Source: Streptomyces fragilis
Lineage (GTDB): Bacteria; Actinomycetota; Actinomycetes; Streptomycetales; Streptomycetaceae
DNA: 64,000 nt
Assembly (NCBI RefSeq): GCF_003112515.1
Contig: NZ_BEVZ01000009.1
Coordinates: 124,001-188,000 of the forward strand
Direction: 5' to 3'
Shown here: piece by piece, positions 50,539-58,785 of the stretch
Layout of the letters: each line of letters opens with the position of its first letter
Position numbering within the stretch: the stretch's first letter is position 1
Notes under the pieces: model-generated
Seen by the model: only the letters and a program-made list of their open reading frames with translations
What the model was told of the DNA's origin: nothing
The model's database searches: none
Made by a program: the position numbers and the translations under genes

Positions 50539-52278
50539 TCAGAAGAGGAAGTAGCGCTGGGCCATGGGCAGTTCGGCGGCGGGTGTCGCCTCGACCAGTT
50601 CGCCGTCGATGTGCACGGCGAAGCTGTCGGGGTCGATCCGCACGTCGGGCAGGGCGTCGTTCTCCCGCATGTCGGCCTTGCCGATCCGCCGCGTCGAGTC
50701 GATCACCGCCCACCGCTTGCCCAGGCCCAGCCGCTCCGGCAGTCCGTCCTCGATCGCCGCCGGGGCGACGAAGTTGACCGAGTTGGCGGCCGGGGCGCGC
50801 CCGAGGGCCCCGAACATCGGGCGGGGCAGCACCGGTTGCGGCGTGGGGATGGAGGCGTTGGCGTCGCCCATCTGCGCGTAGGCGATCTGGCCGCCCTTGA
50901 GCACCAGATGGGGCTTGACGCCGAAGAACGCCGGTTCCCACAGCACCAGGTCGGCGAGCTTGCCGCGCTCCACCGAGCCGATCTCGGCGGCCAGGCCCTG
51001 GGCGAGCGCCGGGTTGATCGTGTACTTGGCGACGTAGCGGCGGGCGCGCAGGTTGTCGGCCCGGCCGTCGCCGGGCAGGGAGCCGCGTCTGCGCTTCATG
51101 ACGTGGGCGGTCTGCCAGGTCCGCAGGACCACTTCGCCGACCCGGCCCATGGCCTGGGAGTCGGAGGAGATGATCGAGATGGCGCCCAGGTCGTGCAGGA
51201 CGTCCTCGGCGCCGATGGTGGAGGGCCGGATGCGCGACTCGGCGAAGGCCAGGTCCTCGGGGACGGCCGCGTTCAGGTGGTGGCAGACCATCAGCATGTC
51301 GAGGTGTTCCTCGGTGGTGTTGACGGTGAACGGCCGGGTCGGGTTGGTGGAGCTGGGCAGCACGTTGGGGTGCGAGACCACGGTCATGATGTCGGGGGCG
51401 TGGCCGCCGCCCGCGCCCTCGGCGTGGTAGGCGTGGATGCCGCGGCCGGCGATCGCGGCGAGGGTGTCGCCGACGAAGCCGGCCTCGTTGAGGGTGTCGG
51501 TGTGGATGGCGACCTGGACGCCCGTGCGGTCGGCCGCGGTGAGCGCCGCGTCGATGGCGGCGGGCGTGGATCCCCAGTCCTCGTGCAGCTTGAGGCCGAC
51601 GGCGCCGCCGCGGATCTGGGAGAGCAGTGCCTCCTGGGAGACGGTGTTCCCCTTGCCCAGCAGGCCGATGTTCAGCGGGTGGGCCTCCATCGCCTCCAGC
51701 ATCCGCGCCAGGTGCCACGGACCGGGGGTGACGGTGGTGGCCTTGGAGCCCTCGGCCGGCCCGGTGCCGCCGCCGACGAGGGTGGTCACCCCGGAGGCCA
51801 GGGCCTCGTCGGCGATCTGCGGGCAGATGAAGTGGACGTGCGCGTCGACGGCCCCCGCGGTGAGGATCCGGCCGTTGCCGGCGACGATCTCCGTCTCGGG
51901 GCCGATCACCAGGTCGGGGTGGACGCCGTCCATGGTGTCCGGGTTGCCGGCCTTGCCGAGGGCGGTGATCCGGCCGTCCCTGATGCCGACGTCCGCCTTG
52001 ACGACTCCCCAGTGGTCGAGGACCACCGCGCCGGTGATCACGGTGTCCGGGGCGCCCTCGGCGCGGGTGGCCCGGGACTGGCCCATGGACTCGCGGATCA
52101 CCTTTCCGCCGCCGAACACCGCCTCGTCCCCGGCGCGTCCGGGGCCGCCGCAGCGGTCCTCCTCGATCTCCACCAGCAGGTCGGTGTCGGCGAGCCGGAT
52201 CCGGTCCCCGGTGGTGGGGCCGAAGAGGTCGGCGTAGGCGGCGCGCGTCATCCGCCGGCCGTGGGGCGTCTCAGGCAT
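50539..52278 (-). CDS. ureC: Urease subunit alpha
   Basis: Catalytic subunit hydrolysing urea to ammonia and carbamate; 579 residues. Nickel ligands: GAVDAHVHFICPQ (two His), the carbamylated Lys in AVGLKLHEDWG, His in AIHTDTLNEAGF and GIHAYHAEGAGGGHAPD, and Asp in SSDSQAMGR. The flap carries MVCHHLN with the catalytic His. The N-terminus MTRAAYADLFGPTTGDRIRL is standard. The start overlaps the ureB stop by 8 bp. Confidence 0.97.
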   Translation of the reverse strand: MPETPHGRRMTRAAYADLFGPTTGDRIRLADTDLLVEIEEDRCGGPGRAGDEAVFGGGKVIRESMGQSRATRAEGAPDTVITGAVVLDHWGVVKADVGIRDGRITALGKAGNPDTMDGVHPDLVIGPETEIVAGNGRILTAGAVDAHVHFICPQIADEALASGVTTLVGGGTGPAEGSKATTVTPGPWHLARMLEAMEAHPLNIGLLGKGNTVSQEALLSQIRGGAVGLKLHEDWGSTPAAIDAALTAADRTGVQVAIHTDTLNEAGFVGDTLAAIAGRGIHAYHAEGAGGGHAPDIMTVVSHPNVLPSSTNPTRPFTVNTTEEHLDMLMVCHHLNAAVPEDLAFAESRIRPSTIGAEDVLHDLGAISIISSDSQAMGRVGEVVLRTWQTAHVMKRRRGSLPGDGRADNLRARRYVAKYTINPALAQGLAAEIGSVERGKLADLVLWEPAFFGVKPHLVLKGGQIAYAQMGDANASIPTPQPVLPRPMFGALGRAPAANSVNFVAPAAIEDGLPERLGLGKRWAVIDSTRRIGKADMRENDALPDVRIDPDSFAVHIDGELVEATPAAELPMAQRYFLF

Positions 52279-52582
52279 CGAGCGGGCCTCCGGTCTCCCC
52301 GCGCAGGCCGGGCACCACGCGGTGTCCGGCCAGCGGCACGAGCTCGACCTCGACGGGGATGCCCGGCTCGAACCGCACGGCGGTGCCGGCGGCCACGTTC
52401 AGCCGGCGCCCTCGAGCGGCCGCGCGGTCGAACTCCAGGCCGGGATTGGCCTCGGCGAAGTGGTAGTGGGAGCCGACCTGCACGGGGCGGTCGGCGACGT
52501 TCAGCACGGTGGTACGGGTGACCTCGCGGCCCTCGTTGAGGACCACGGGCGTCTCCTCGAGGACGAACTCTCCGGGAATCAC
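52271..52582 (-). CDS. ureB: Urease subunit beta
   Basis: Structural subunit, 103 residues: MIPGEFVLEETPVVLNEGRE, VADRPVQVGSHYHFAEANPG, FDRAAARGRRLNVAAGTAVR and FEPGIPVEVELVPLAGHRVV all match the family. It lies 15 bp after ureA and overlaps ureC by 8 bp. Confidence 0.97.
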   Translation of the reverse strand: MIPGEFVLEETPVVLNEGREVTRTTVLNVADRPVQVGSHYHFAEANPGLEFDRAAARGRRLNVAAGTAVRFEPGIPVEVELVPLAGHRVVPGLRGETGGPLDA

Positions 52583-52597
52583 GGCGGCCCCTCTTCG

Positions 52598-52900
52598 TCA
52601 GACGATCGGGTCGTGGACGGTGACCAGCTTGGTGCCGTCCGGGAAGGTCGCCTCGACCTGGACGTCGGGGATCATCTCGGGGACGCCCTCCATGACGTCG
52701 TCCCGGGCGAGCACGGTGCGGCCGGAGCGCATCAGTTCGGCGACGGTGCGGCCGTCGCGGGCGCCTTCCAGCACGTGGGAGGCGATCAGCGCGACCGCCT
52801 CCGGGTGGTTGAGCCGCAGTCCGCGGGCCCTGCGCCGTTCGGCGACGTCGGCCGCCACATGGATGAGCAGCCTCTCCTGTTCGTGCGGAGTCAGTCGCAC
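52598..52900 (-). CDS. ureA: Urease subunit gamma
   Basis: Structural subunit, 100 residues: MRLTPHEQERLLIHVAADVA, GLRLNHPEAVALIASHVLEG, ARDDVMEGVPEMIPDVQVEA and FPDGTKLVTVHDPIV. The start is GTG 52900 with GAGGGGGA upstream; the frame runs open for another ~530 bp upstream but that extension is not conserved-looking. First gene of the urease operon. Confidence 0.97.
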   Translation of the reverse strand: MRLTPHEQERLLIHVAADVAERRRARGLRLNHPEAVALIASHVLEGARDGRTVAELMRSGRTVLARDDVMEGVPEMIPDVQVEATFPDGTKLVTVHDPIV

Positions 52901-53391
52901 GGCATCCCCCTCAGCAGTGGCCCGGTGGCGTCCCCGGAGGCTAACGGCGGTGCGTTTCGGCGGCGTTAACGGCGCCGTCGCCGACGGGGGCGCGGCGCGC
53001 GGCCGTCGCACGGCGGCGCGTACACCGCGTGCCCCCGGTGGTGGCCCCGCCGCCACCCCGGTGCGCCGCCTTTCAAACGCACCAGAAGAAGTACCGTCGT
53101 TCGGCGTAGACGCCGCTCCTTCCGACGGACCTCCCGATTTGCCCCGCGCGCCTGGACGCCGGCCCGGGCCGGCCGCCGCACCGCTGGTGAGAGCCTCGTA
53201 AGAATTCGTTACCGAGGGACACAGGCCACTTTGTCCACCCGAACGGCTCAATGGTGACGAAGTCCACAACACGCCCTCCAGGGATGATCCCGGGCCGCGA
53301 GTGCGCCAAGATCCTCCCGACGACAAGCCCCCGCCACCGCGGCGGGGCGGCCCGGGCGGACGCCGAATCCTGCCGCCGGCCGGGCGACGGG
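52901..53391. other. Divergent intergenic region, urease to NlpC/P60 gene
   Basis: About 490 bp without a credible gene. Near ureA, TAACGGCG occurs twice (52942-52949 and 52967-52974), a possible binding-site pair for urease control. At 53194-53217 an imperfect palindrome with CCTCG/CGAGG arms surrounds TAAGAATTCGTTA, an AT-rich patch unusual here that may be an operator or promoter for the riboswitch transcript. Confidence 0.5.
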
Positions 53392-53542
53392 TCGACAGGA
53401 GTGGATCGGCAGGAGTGGAGGACCCGAGCACGACGGGCCGCCGGACTGGTTCCGCGCGGTCCTTGGGGTGAAGCCGCCTTCGGGCGGCCGGGCGACTTCG
53501 CGGCCCGAATCCGACAGGTCATCCTTCACAGGCGGCTGTCGA
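53392..53542 (+). promoter_or_regulatory. c-di-AMP riboswitch (ydaO-yuaA type)
   Basis: The terminal stem P1 is formed by TCGACAG (53392-53398) and CTGTCGA (53536-53542). Inside, the hallmark segments occur in order: GACCCGAGCACGACGGG near 53420, GGGGTGAAGCC (53465-53475), GGGCGAC, GAATCCGACAG (53507-53517) and AGGCGGC. The P1 3' strand ends 10 nt before the ATG, next to the AGGG ribosome site. The class normally turns off cell-wall hydrolase genes when c-di-AMP binds. Confidence 0.85.
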
Positions 53543-53552
53543 AGGGTTGTGC

Positions 53553-54026
53553 ATGACCGTGCCCAATCGAGTCCCGTCCCTGCTGACCCGGGCCGGAACG
53601 GCCTCGGTCCTGACCTTCGCCGCGTTCGGAGGCGGCATCGCCGCTCCCGGCCTCGCAGCCGAGGCGCAGGCGGCCACCCTGGGCTCCAAGGCCCTGAAGG
53701 TGGCGGCCTCCAAGAAGGGAGCCCCCTACCGTTACGGCGCCACCGGACCCCACGCGTTCGACTGCTCGGGACTGACGCTGTACTCGTACAAGAAGGCCGG
53801 CAAGACCCTGCCGCGCACCGCGGCGCAGCAGTACAACCGGTCCACCCACGTCTCGGCGTCCAAGCGCAGGCCGGGGGACCTGGTCTTCTTCCACTCGGGC
53901 TCGTACGTCTACCACGTGGGCATCTACGCCGGTTCGGGCAGGATGTGGCACGCGCCCAAGACGGGGGACGTGGTGCGCCTGCAGAAGATCTGGACCAGGA
54001 GCGTCTGGTACGGGCGGGTGCGCTGA
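53553..54026 (+). CDS. Secreted NlpC/P60 peptidoglycan endopeptidase
   Basis: Small cell-wall hydrolase of 157 residues cleaving stem peptides. The signal peptide is about 40 residues (LTFAAFGGGIAAPGLAAEAQA). The NlpC/P60 domain spans about 45-157, with catalytic Cys71 (HAFDCSGLTLYSYKKAG), His121 (YVYHVGIYAGSG) and a third polar His near 134 (MWHAPKTG). LPRTAAQQYN and RPGDLVFFHSGS are family landmarks. ATG 53553 is preferred over TTG 53547. It is controlled by the c-di-AMP riboswitch directly upstream, as are many Streptomyces wall hydrolases involved in germination and growth. Confidence 0.93.
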   Translation: MTVPNRVPSLLTRAGTASVLTFAAFGGGIAAPGLAAEAQAATLGSKALKVAASKKGAPYRYGATGPHAFDCSGLTLYSYKKAGKTLPRTAAQQYNRSTHVSASKRRPGDLVFFHSGSYVYHVGIYAGSGRMWHAPKTGDVVRLQKIWTRSVWYGRVR

Positions 54027-54046
54027 CCCGCCGCCCCGGAAGCCCG

Positions 54047-54087
54047 CCGCCCCGGACCCGTCGGCCCCACCGCCGGAGCCGGGGCGG
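54047..54087 (+). terminator. Terminator after NlpC/P60 gene
   Basis: CCGCCCCGG (54047-54055) and CCGGGGCGG (54079-54087) are complementary, followed by a T-rich stretch (TTCTTCCGTTCTTTCC), unusual in this GC-rich sequence. Confidence 0.55.
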
Positions 54088-54207
54088 TTCTTCCGTTCTT
54101 TCCGTGCCCCGGCGCCTCATGCGACGCCGCCCCAGGGGTACTCGTTTCCGGGTCGAGGCCCTCACCCGCGGGCCGCTTTGCCCGTCCTTTACCCTGGGGG
54201 TGCCACC

Positions 54208-54332
54208 GATCACGGTGATCCTGACCATCTCTCGAAAGGTGCGTGAGCGTCCGCCCATGGGCGAGCCTCCCAGTAGCAGCCCCGGCTGCGCCTTTTCCGC
54301 ACGATCCCCCCTCCCCGGCGACCACAGGGGGG
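54208..54332 (+). promoter_or_regulatory. Structured leader upstream of CorC-type gene
   Basis: Four stem-loops in a row: GATCAC-G-GTGATC (54208-54220), CGCCCATGGGCG (54252-54263), GCAGCC-CC-GGCTGC (54276-54289) followed by TTTT, and CCCCCCT...AGGGGGG (54306-54332), which would hide the ribosome site 8 nt before ATG 54340. A -10-like TACCCT lies at 54190. It looks like a regulated 5' leader; no known class was matched with confidence. Confidence 0.45.
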
Positions 54333-54339
54333 CGACCCC

Positions 54340-55728
54340 ATGACCGAGGTCCTCCTCCTGCTCCTCGCGGTCCTGCTCTCGCTGGCCTGCGGAGCCTTCG
54401 TGGCGGCGGAGTTCTCCCTGACCACGGTCGAGCGCGCCGAGCTGGAGCGCGCCGCCCAGAAGGGCGACCGGAGCGCGGAAAGCGCTCTGAAGGCCGTGCG
54501 CAACCTGACCTTCCAGCTCTCCGGCGCGCAGCTCGGCATCACGGTCACCAACCTGGTGGTCGGCATGCTCGCCGAGCCGTCGATCGCCGCCCTCATCTCG
54601 GGACCGCTGGGCGCGCTGGGCCTGTCCGAGAGCGCCTCGCGCTCGGTGGCCCTGGTGCTCGGCACCGCCCTGTCGACCGTCTTCCTGATGGTCGTCGGCG
54701 AGCTGGTCCCGAAGAACTGGGCGATCTCCTCGCCGATGGGCGTGGCCCGCAAGGTGGCGACGCCGCAGCGCGTGTTCAGCGCGGTCTTCGGCCCGTTCAT
54801 CACCCACCTGAACAACACCGCCAACCGGGTGGTGCGCCGGATGGGCCTCGAGCCCGCCGAGGAGCTGGCCTCCGCGCGCGGCCCGCAGGAGCTGGCCGCC
54901 CTGGCGCGCCACTCCGCGAAGCAGGGCGCCCTGGAGGCGGACACCGCGGAGCTGTTCGTCCGCACGCTGAACCTGGCGGAGCTGACCGCGGAGAACGTGA
55001 TGACCCCGCGCGTCCAGGTGGTCGCCCTGGAGGCCCAGGCGACCTGTGAGGACGTCGCCAACGCGACGCGCGCCACCGGGCTGTCCCGCTTCCCGGTGTA
55101 CCGGGGCAACCTGGACCGGGTGGTGGGCACCGTGCACATCAAGGACGTGCTCGCGCTGCCCGCCGAGCGGCGGTCCCGGGTGCATGTCTCGGAGCTGCTG
55201 CGCGAGCCGCTGCTGGTGCCCGAGTCCCTGACCGTGGAGCGGCTGCTCGACCGGCTGTCGGGCGGGCGCACCATGGCGGTGGTGATCGACGAGTACGGCG
55301 GCACCGCCGGCGTGGTGACGCTGGAGGACATCGTCGAGGAGGTCGTGGGCGAGGTCCACGACGAGCACGACCCGTTCGAGACGCCCGACCTGGCTCCCGC
55401 CGGAACGGACGCCGACGGCCGCGCGGTCTACGACGCCGACGGCGCCGCCCGCACCGACCAGCTCGCCCGGATCGGGCTGCGCGCCCCGGACGGGCCCTAC
55501 GAGACCCTGGCCGGCCTGGTCGCCACCGCCCTGGGTCGGATACCGGCCGTCGGGGACGTCGTGGAGATCGAGGGCTGGCGGGCCGAGGTGCTGGACGCCT
55601 CCGGCCACCGGGCCGCCCGCGTGCTGCTGACCGCCCCGCCGGCCGACGCCGGCGCCGAGGGCGTCGACACCGACGCGGACGCCGAGTCCGGCAGGAACGC
55701 CGGGAAGGGACAGGGAGCGACCCGATGA
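54340..55728 (+). CDS. CorC/HlyC-family membrane protein (CNNM-type, full length)
   Basis: Membrane protein of 462 residues in the CNNM/CorC family linked to magnesium or other cation export. The DUF21 domain (about 1-190) has hydrophobic segments VLLLLLAVLLSLACGAFVAA, GAQLGITVTNLVVGMLAEPS, VALVLGTALSTVFLMVVGEL and the signature ELVPKNWAIS. Two CBS domains follow (ENVMTPRVQVVAL to GTVHIKDVLAL; LTVERLLDRLSGGRTMAVVI to GVVTLEDIVEEVVGEV), then a CorC_HlyC C-terminal domain. The last 35 residues are acidic and disordered. It is coupled by a 4-bp overlap to a second, shorter family member. Confidence 0.92.
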   Translation: MTEVLLLLLAVLLSLACGAFVAAEFSLTTVERAELERAAQKGDRSAESALKAVRNLTFQLSGAQLGITVTNLVVGMLAEPSIAALISGPLGALGLSESASRSVALVLGTALSTVFLMVVGELVPKNWAISSPMGVARKVATPQRVFSAVFGPFITHLNNTANRVVRRMGLEPAEELASARGPQELAALARHSAKQGALEADTAELFVRTLNLAELTAENVMTPRVQVVALEAQATCEDVANATRATGLSRFPVYRGNLDRVVGTVHIKDVLALPAERRSRVHVSELLREPLLVPESLTVERLLDRLSGGRTMAVVIDEYGGTAGVVTLEDIVEEVVGEVHDEHDPFETPDLAPAGTDADGRAVYDADGAARTDQLARIGLRAPDGPYETLAGLVATALGRIPAVGDVVEIEGWRAEVLDASGHRAARVLLTAPPADAGAEGVDTDADAESGRNAGKGQGATR

Positions 55729-56741
55729 CCGCCGTACAACTGCTGATCGGCCTGGCGACCCTGGTCCTGAACGCCTTCTTCGTCGGCGCCGAGTTCGCCA
55801 TGATCTCGGTCCGGCGCAGCCAGATCGAGCCGCACGCCGAGGAGGGCGACCGCCGCGCCGTGCGGGTCATCTGGGGCCTGGAGCACGTCTCCGCGCTGAT
55901 GGCCGCGGCCCAGCTGGGCATCACGCTGTCCACCCTGGTCCTCGGCGTGGTCGCCGAGCCCGCCATCGCGCACCTGCTGGAACCGCTGTTCCACGCGGTG
56001 GGCGTGCCGTCCGGCGCGGGCCACGCGGTCTCCTTCGTGATCGCGCTGACCGTGGCGACCTACCTGCACATGCTGCTCGGCGAGATGGTCCCGAAGAACG
56101 TCGCGCTGGCCGAGCCGGTGCGCACGGCGCTGCTGCTCGGGCCGCCGCTGGTCACCGTCTCCCGGGCGCTGCGTCCGGTGATCTTCACCGTCAACGCCTT
56201 CGCCAACGCCCTGCTGAAGCTGATCAAGGTGGAACCGAAGGACGAGGTCACGGCCTCCTTCTCGGACGCCGAGCTGGCGCAGATGGTCAAGGACTCCGGG
56301 GAGGCGGGCCTGATCGACGACCGGGCCCGGGAGCGTCTGAACGACGCGCTGGAGCTCGGCCGCCGCCCGGTGGGCGAGGTCCTGCTGCCGCTGGAGAAGG
56401 TGCGGTACGTGTCGCTGGGCGTCACCCCCGCCCAGCTGGAGGCCCTCTCCGCGGAGACGAAGTTCTCCCGCTTCCCGGTCGTCGACGACGAGCGCCGCAT
56501 CATCGGCTACCTGCACGTCAAGGACGCCCTGGACGCGATGCCGCGGGACCTGCCGTTCCGGGTCCAGCACATGCGGCCGATCGCGCGGGTGCGGGAGAAC
56601 ACCCCGCTGGACGACGTGCTCACCGCGCTGCGCGGCAGCCGCACCCACCTGGCCGCGGTGCTCGGCTCGGACGGCCGTCTGACCGGGCTGGTGACCATGG
56701 AGGACGTGCTGCGCGAGCTGTTCGGGCAGCCCGCCGCCTGA
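55725..56741 (+). CDS. CorC/HlyC-family membrane protein (short form)
   Basis: Second CNNM-type protein, 338 residues: DUF21 (LIGLATLVLNAFFVGAEFAM, AQLGITLSTLVLGVVAEPAI, LHMLLGEMVPKNVALAEPV) and paired CBS domains (GEVLLPLEKVRYVSLGVT to GYLHVKDALDAM; ENTPLDDVLTALRGSRTHLA to GLVTMEDVLRELFG). The CorC_HlyC C-terminal domain of its neighbour is missing. The pair probably forms a heteromeric complex, inferred from the overlapping genes. The same tandem arrangement is common in actinomycetes. Confidence 0.92.
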   Translation: MTAVQLLIGLATLVLNAFFVGAEFAMISVRRSQIEPHAEEGDRRAVRVIWGLEHVSALMAAAQLGITLSTLVLGVVAEPAIAHLLEPLFHAVGVPSGAGHAVSFVIALTVATYLHMLLGEMVPKNVALAEPVRTALLLGPPLVTVSRALRPVIFTVNAFANALLKLIKVEPKDEVTASFSDAELAQMVKDSGEAGLIDDRARERLNDALELGRRPVGEVLLPLEKVRYVSLGVTPAQLEALSAETKFSRFPVVDDERRIIGYLHVKDALDAMPRDLPFRVQHMRPIARVRENTPLDDVLTALRGSRTHLAAVLGSDGRLTGLVTMEDVLRELFGQPAA

Positions 56742-56746
56742 CCCTC

Positions 56747-56791
56747 CTCGGTCGGTCGCCCCCCGGTGGGACCGGGGGGCGACCGACCGAG
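56747..56791 (+). terminator. Strong terminator after CorC pair
   Basis: A perfect 21-bp stem (arms 56747-56767 and 56771-56791) with a GGG loop, 5 bp past the stop codon; arms begin CTCGGTCGGTCG. Confidence 0.8.
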
Positions 56792-56823
56792 CGGTATGCG
56801 GCGGGGATACGATCTGCCTCGCC

Positions 56824-57615
56824 ATGCAGACGCAGAAGAATCCGGCGGATCCCGCCCCCACGCACTCCAGCCTGGTCGCGCTCGGCGACTCCTTCACCGA
56901 GGGCATGTCGGACCTGATGCCCGACGGCACCTACCGCGGCTGGGCAGACCTCCTCGCGGCCCGGATGGCCGCCCGCACACCAGGCTTCCGGTACGCCAAC
57001 CTGGCGATCCGCGGCAAGCTGATCGGCCAGATCCTCGACGAGCAGGTCGGCCTCGCCGCGGAGATGGGCGCCGACGTGATCACGCTGGTGGGCGGCCTCA
57101 ACGACGCGATGCGGCCCAACTGCGACCTGAAGCGGGTCACCGGGATGCTGGAGGAGGCCGTCGAGCGGCTGGCGCCGGCCTGCAAGCAGCTGGTGCTGAT
57201 GCGCAGCCCGGGGCGGCAGGGGCCGGTGATGGAGCGGTTCCGTCCGCGCATGGAGGTCATCTTCGAGACCCTCGACTCGCTGGCCTCGCGCCACGGAGCG
57301 GTGCTGATCGACCTCTACGGGGCGCCCTCGCTGGGCGACCCCCGGGTGTGGGACGTGGACCGCATCCACCTCAACGCGGAAGGACACCGGCGGGTCGCCG
57401 AGGCGGTCTGGCAGGGTCTCGGGTACGACCCGGAGGACCACGACTGGCACGTGCCGATGGCCCCCACTCCCCCGGACCCCTGGCTGCGGCGGCGGGTCGC
57501 CGACGCCCGGTTCGCGCGCGTCCACCTCCTCCCCTGGATAGCCCGCCGCCTGACCGGCCGCTCCTCCGGCGACGGCCTCCTGCCCAAGCGGGCGGACCTG
57601 CTGCCCTACGAGTGA
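56824..57615 (+). CDS. SGNH/GDSL hydrolase
   Basis: Esterase/lipase-like hydrolase of 263 residues and unknown substrate. SGNH blocks: I LVALGDSFTEGMSD (Ser), II ANLAIRGKLIGQ (Gly), III TLVGGLNDAMRP (Asn), V DVDRIHLNAEGHRRVAE (Asp-x-x-His). There is no signal peptide, so it is probably cytosolic. The C-terminal ~60 residues (DPWLRRRVADARFARVHLLP onward) resemble actinobacterial relatives of acyl-CoA thioesterase type. It is monocistronic. Confidence 0.9.
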   Translation: MQTQKNPADPAPTHSSLVALGDSFTEGMSDLMPDGTYRGWADLLAARMAARTPGFRYANLAIRGKLIGQILDEQVGLAAEMGADVITLVGGLNDAMRPNCDLKRVTGMLEEAVERLAPACKQLVLMRSPGRQGPVMERFRPRMEVIFETLDSLASRHGAVLIDLYGAPSLGDPRVWDVDRIHLNAEGHRRVAEAVWQGLGYDPEDHDWHVPMAPTPPDPWLRRRVADARFARVHLLPWIARRLTGRSSGDGLLPKRADLLPYE

Positions 57616-57749
57616 GGCCCGGCGGTCCGGCCGCCCCGGCCGCCGGCCCGGTGCGCGTGGGAGGCGAGGGGCCGGTGTGACGCTGGGGCACGACGGGTAC
57701 GTTCGTCCCCGGCGCGGAGCACCTCCGCGCCGGTGCGGAGGGGAGCGGC

Positions 57750-58727
57750 ATGAGGACCCGTCGGCTGGGGCGCAGCACCGTCGAGGTGACCGAACTCGGG
57801 TTCGGGACCGGGCCGCTCGGCGGCCTGTACGAGCCGCTGGACGACGCGACGGCCGCGGAGGCCCTGTCCGCGGCCTGGGACCACGGGATCCGCTTCTTCG
57901 ACACCGCGCCGCACTACGGCATCGGCCTCGCCGAGCGGCGGCTGGGCGACTTCCTGCGCACACGGCCCCGGGAGGCCGTCACCCTGTCCACCAAGGTCGG
58001 CCGGCTCCTGGTGCCCCAGGACCCGGCGGGGCGGACGGACGAGAGTTTCGAGGTGCCGGCCACGCACCGCAGGGAGTGGGACTTCTCCCGCGACGGCGTG
58101 CTGCGCTCCGTGGAGGATTCGCTGGCCCGGACCGGCGCCGACCGGGTGGACGTGCTCCTCCTGCACGACGCGGAGAACCACTTCGAGGACGCCCTGCGCA
58201 CCGGTCTGCCCGCCCTGGCCGAGCTGCGGGCCCAGGGCGTGGTCGGCGCCGTCGGGGCCGGGATGCACGACACCGCGCTGCTCACCCGGCTGGTGCGGGA
58301 GCACGACGTCGACGTGGTGATGCTGTCCGGCCGCTGGACCCTGCTCGACCAGCGGGCGGCGCACGACCTGCTGCCCGCCTGCGCCGAACGCGGCGTCTCC
58401 CTGCTCGCCGCCTCCGTCTTCAACTCCGGGCTGCTCTCCACGCCGCGCCCCTCCCCGGGTGCCTTCTTCGACTACGCCGCCGCCTCCCCGGAGGTCGTCC
58501 ACCGCGCGCGGCGCGTCGCCGACGTCTGCGCGGCGCACGGGGTGACCCTGCCGGAGGCGGCGCTGGCCTTTCCGCTGCGGCACCCGGCGGTGGCGGGCGT
58601 GGTGGTCGGCATGCGGTCGGCCCAGGAGGTGCGCGCCGACCTGGCCGCGTTCGGCAAGGAGGTCCCCGAGCAGCTGTGGTCCGATCTGCTCGCCGAGGGC
58701 CTGCTGGACCCGCGCGCGGCGGCCTGA
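57750..58727 (+). CDS. Aldo/keto reductase
   Basis: NAD(P)-dependent oxidoreductase of 325 residues, TIM barrel. The catalytic tetrad can be placed: Asp and Tyr in RFFDTAPHYGIGLAERRLG, Lys in LSTKVGRLL, and His in VLLLHDAENHFED. The C-terminal cofactor site is VVVGMRSAQEVRADLAAF. It resembles the D-threo-aldose/L-fucose dehydrogenase branch, which oxidises aldoses; the substrate is not certain. A long loop between strands 3 and 4 (PAGRTDESFEVPATHRREWD) is typical of that branch. Confidence 0.9.
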   Translation: MRTRRLGRSTVEVTELGFGTGPLGGLYEPLDDATAAEALSAAWDHGIRFFDTAPHYGIGLAERRLGDFLRTRPREAVTLSTKVGRLLVPQDPAGRTDESFEVPATHRREWDFSRDGVLRSVEDSLARTGADRVDVLLLHDAENHFEDALRTGLPALAELRAQGVVGAVGAGMHDTALLTRLVREHDVDVVMLSGRWTLLDQRAAHDLLPACAERGVSLLAASVFNSGLLSTPRPSPGAFFDYAAASPEVVHRARRVADVCAAHGVTLPEAALAFPLRHPAVAGVVVGMRSAQEVRADLAAFGKEVPEQLWSDLLAEGLLDPRAAA

Positions 58728-58743
58728 GTGCCGCGACGGCGGA

Positions 58744-58778
58744 CCCGGTCCCGTCCGGTGGCGCCGGACGGGACCGGG
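58744..58778. terminator. Bidirectional terminator
   Basis: Perfect 15-bp arms (CCCGGTCCCGTCCGG and its complement) around TGGCG between the convergent reductase and aldehyde dehydrogenase genes. Confidence 0.8.
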
Positions 58779-58785
58779 CCGGTGA

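Noticed and set aside
52598..53431. Longer ureA reading frame with a 177-residue N-terminal extension
   Set aside because: The conserved gamma subunit begins MRLTPHEQ at 52900 with a good ribosome site; the upstream part is Pro/Arg/Gly-rich and covers the control region and riboswitch start.
54220..54300. M-box (magnesium) riboswitch upstream of the CorC pair
   Set aside because: The gene context suits it and short fragments look similar, but the conserved core segments could not be aligned in order; kept only as an unassigned leader.
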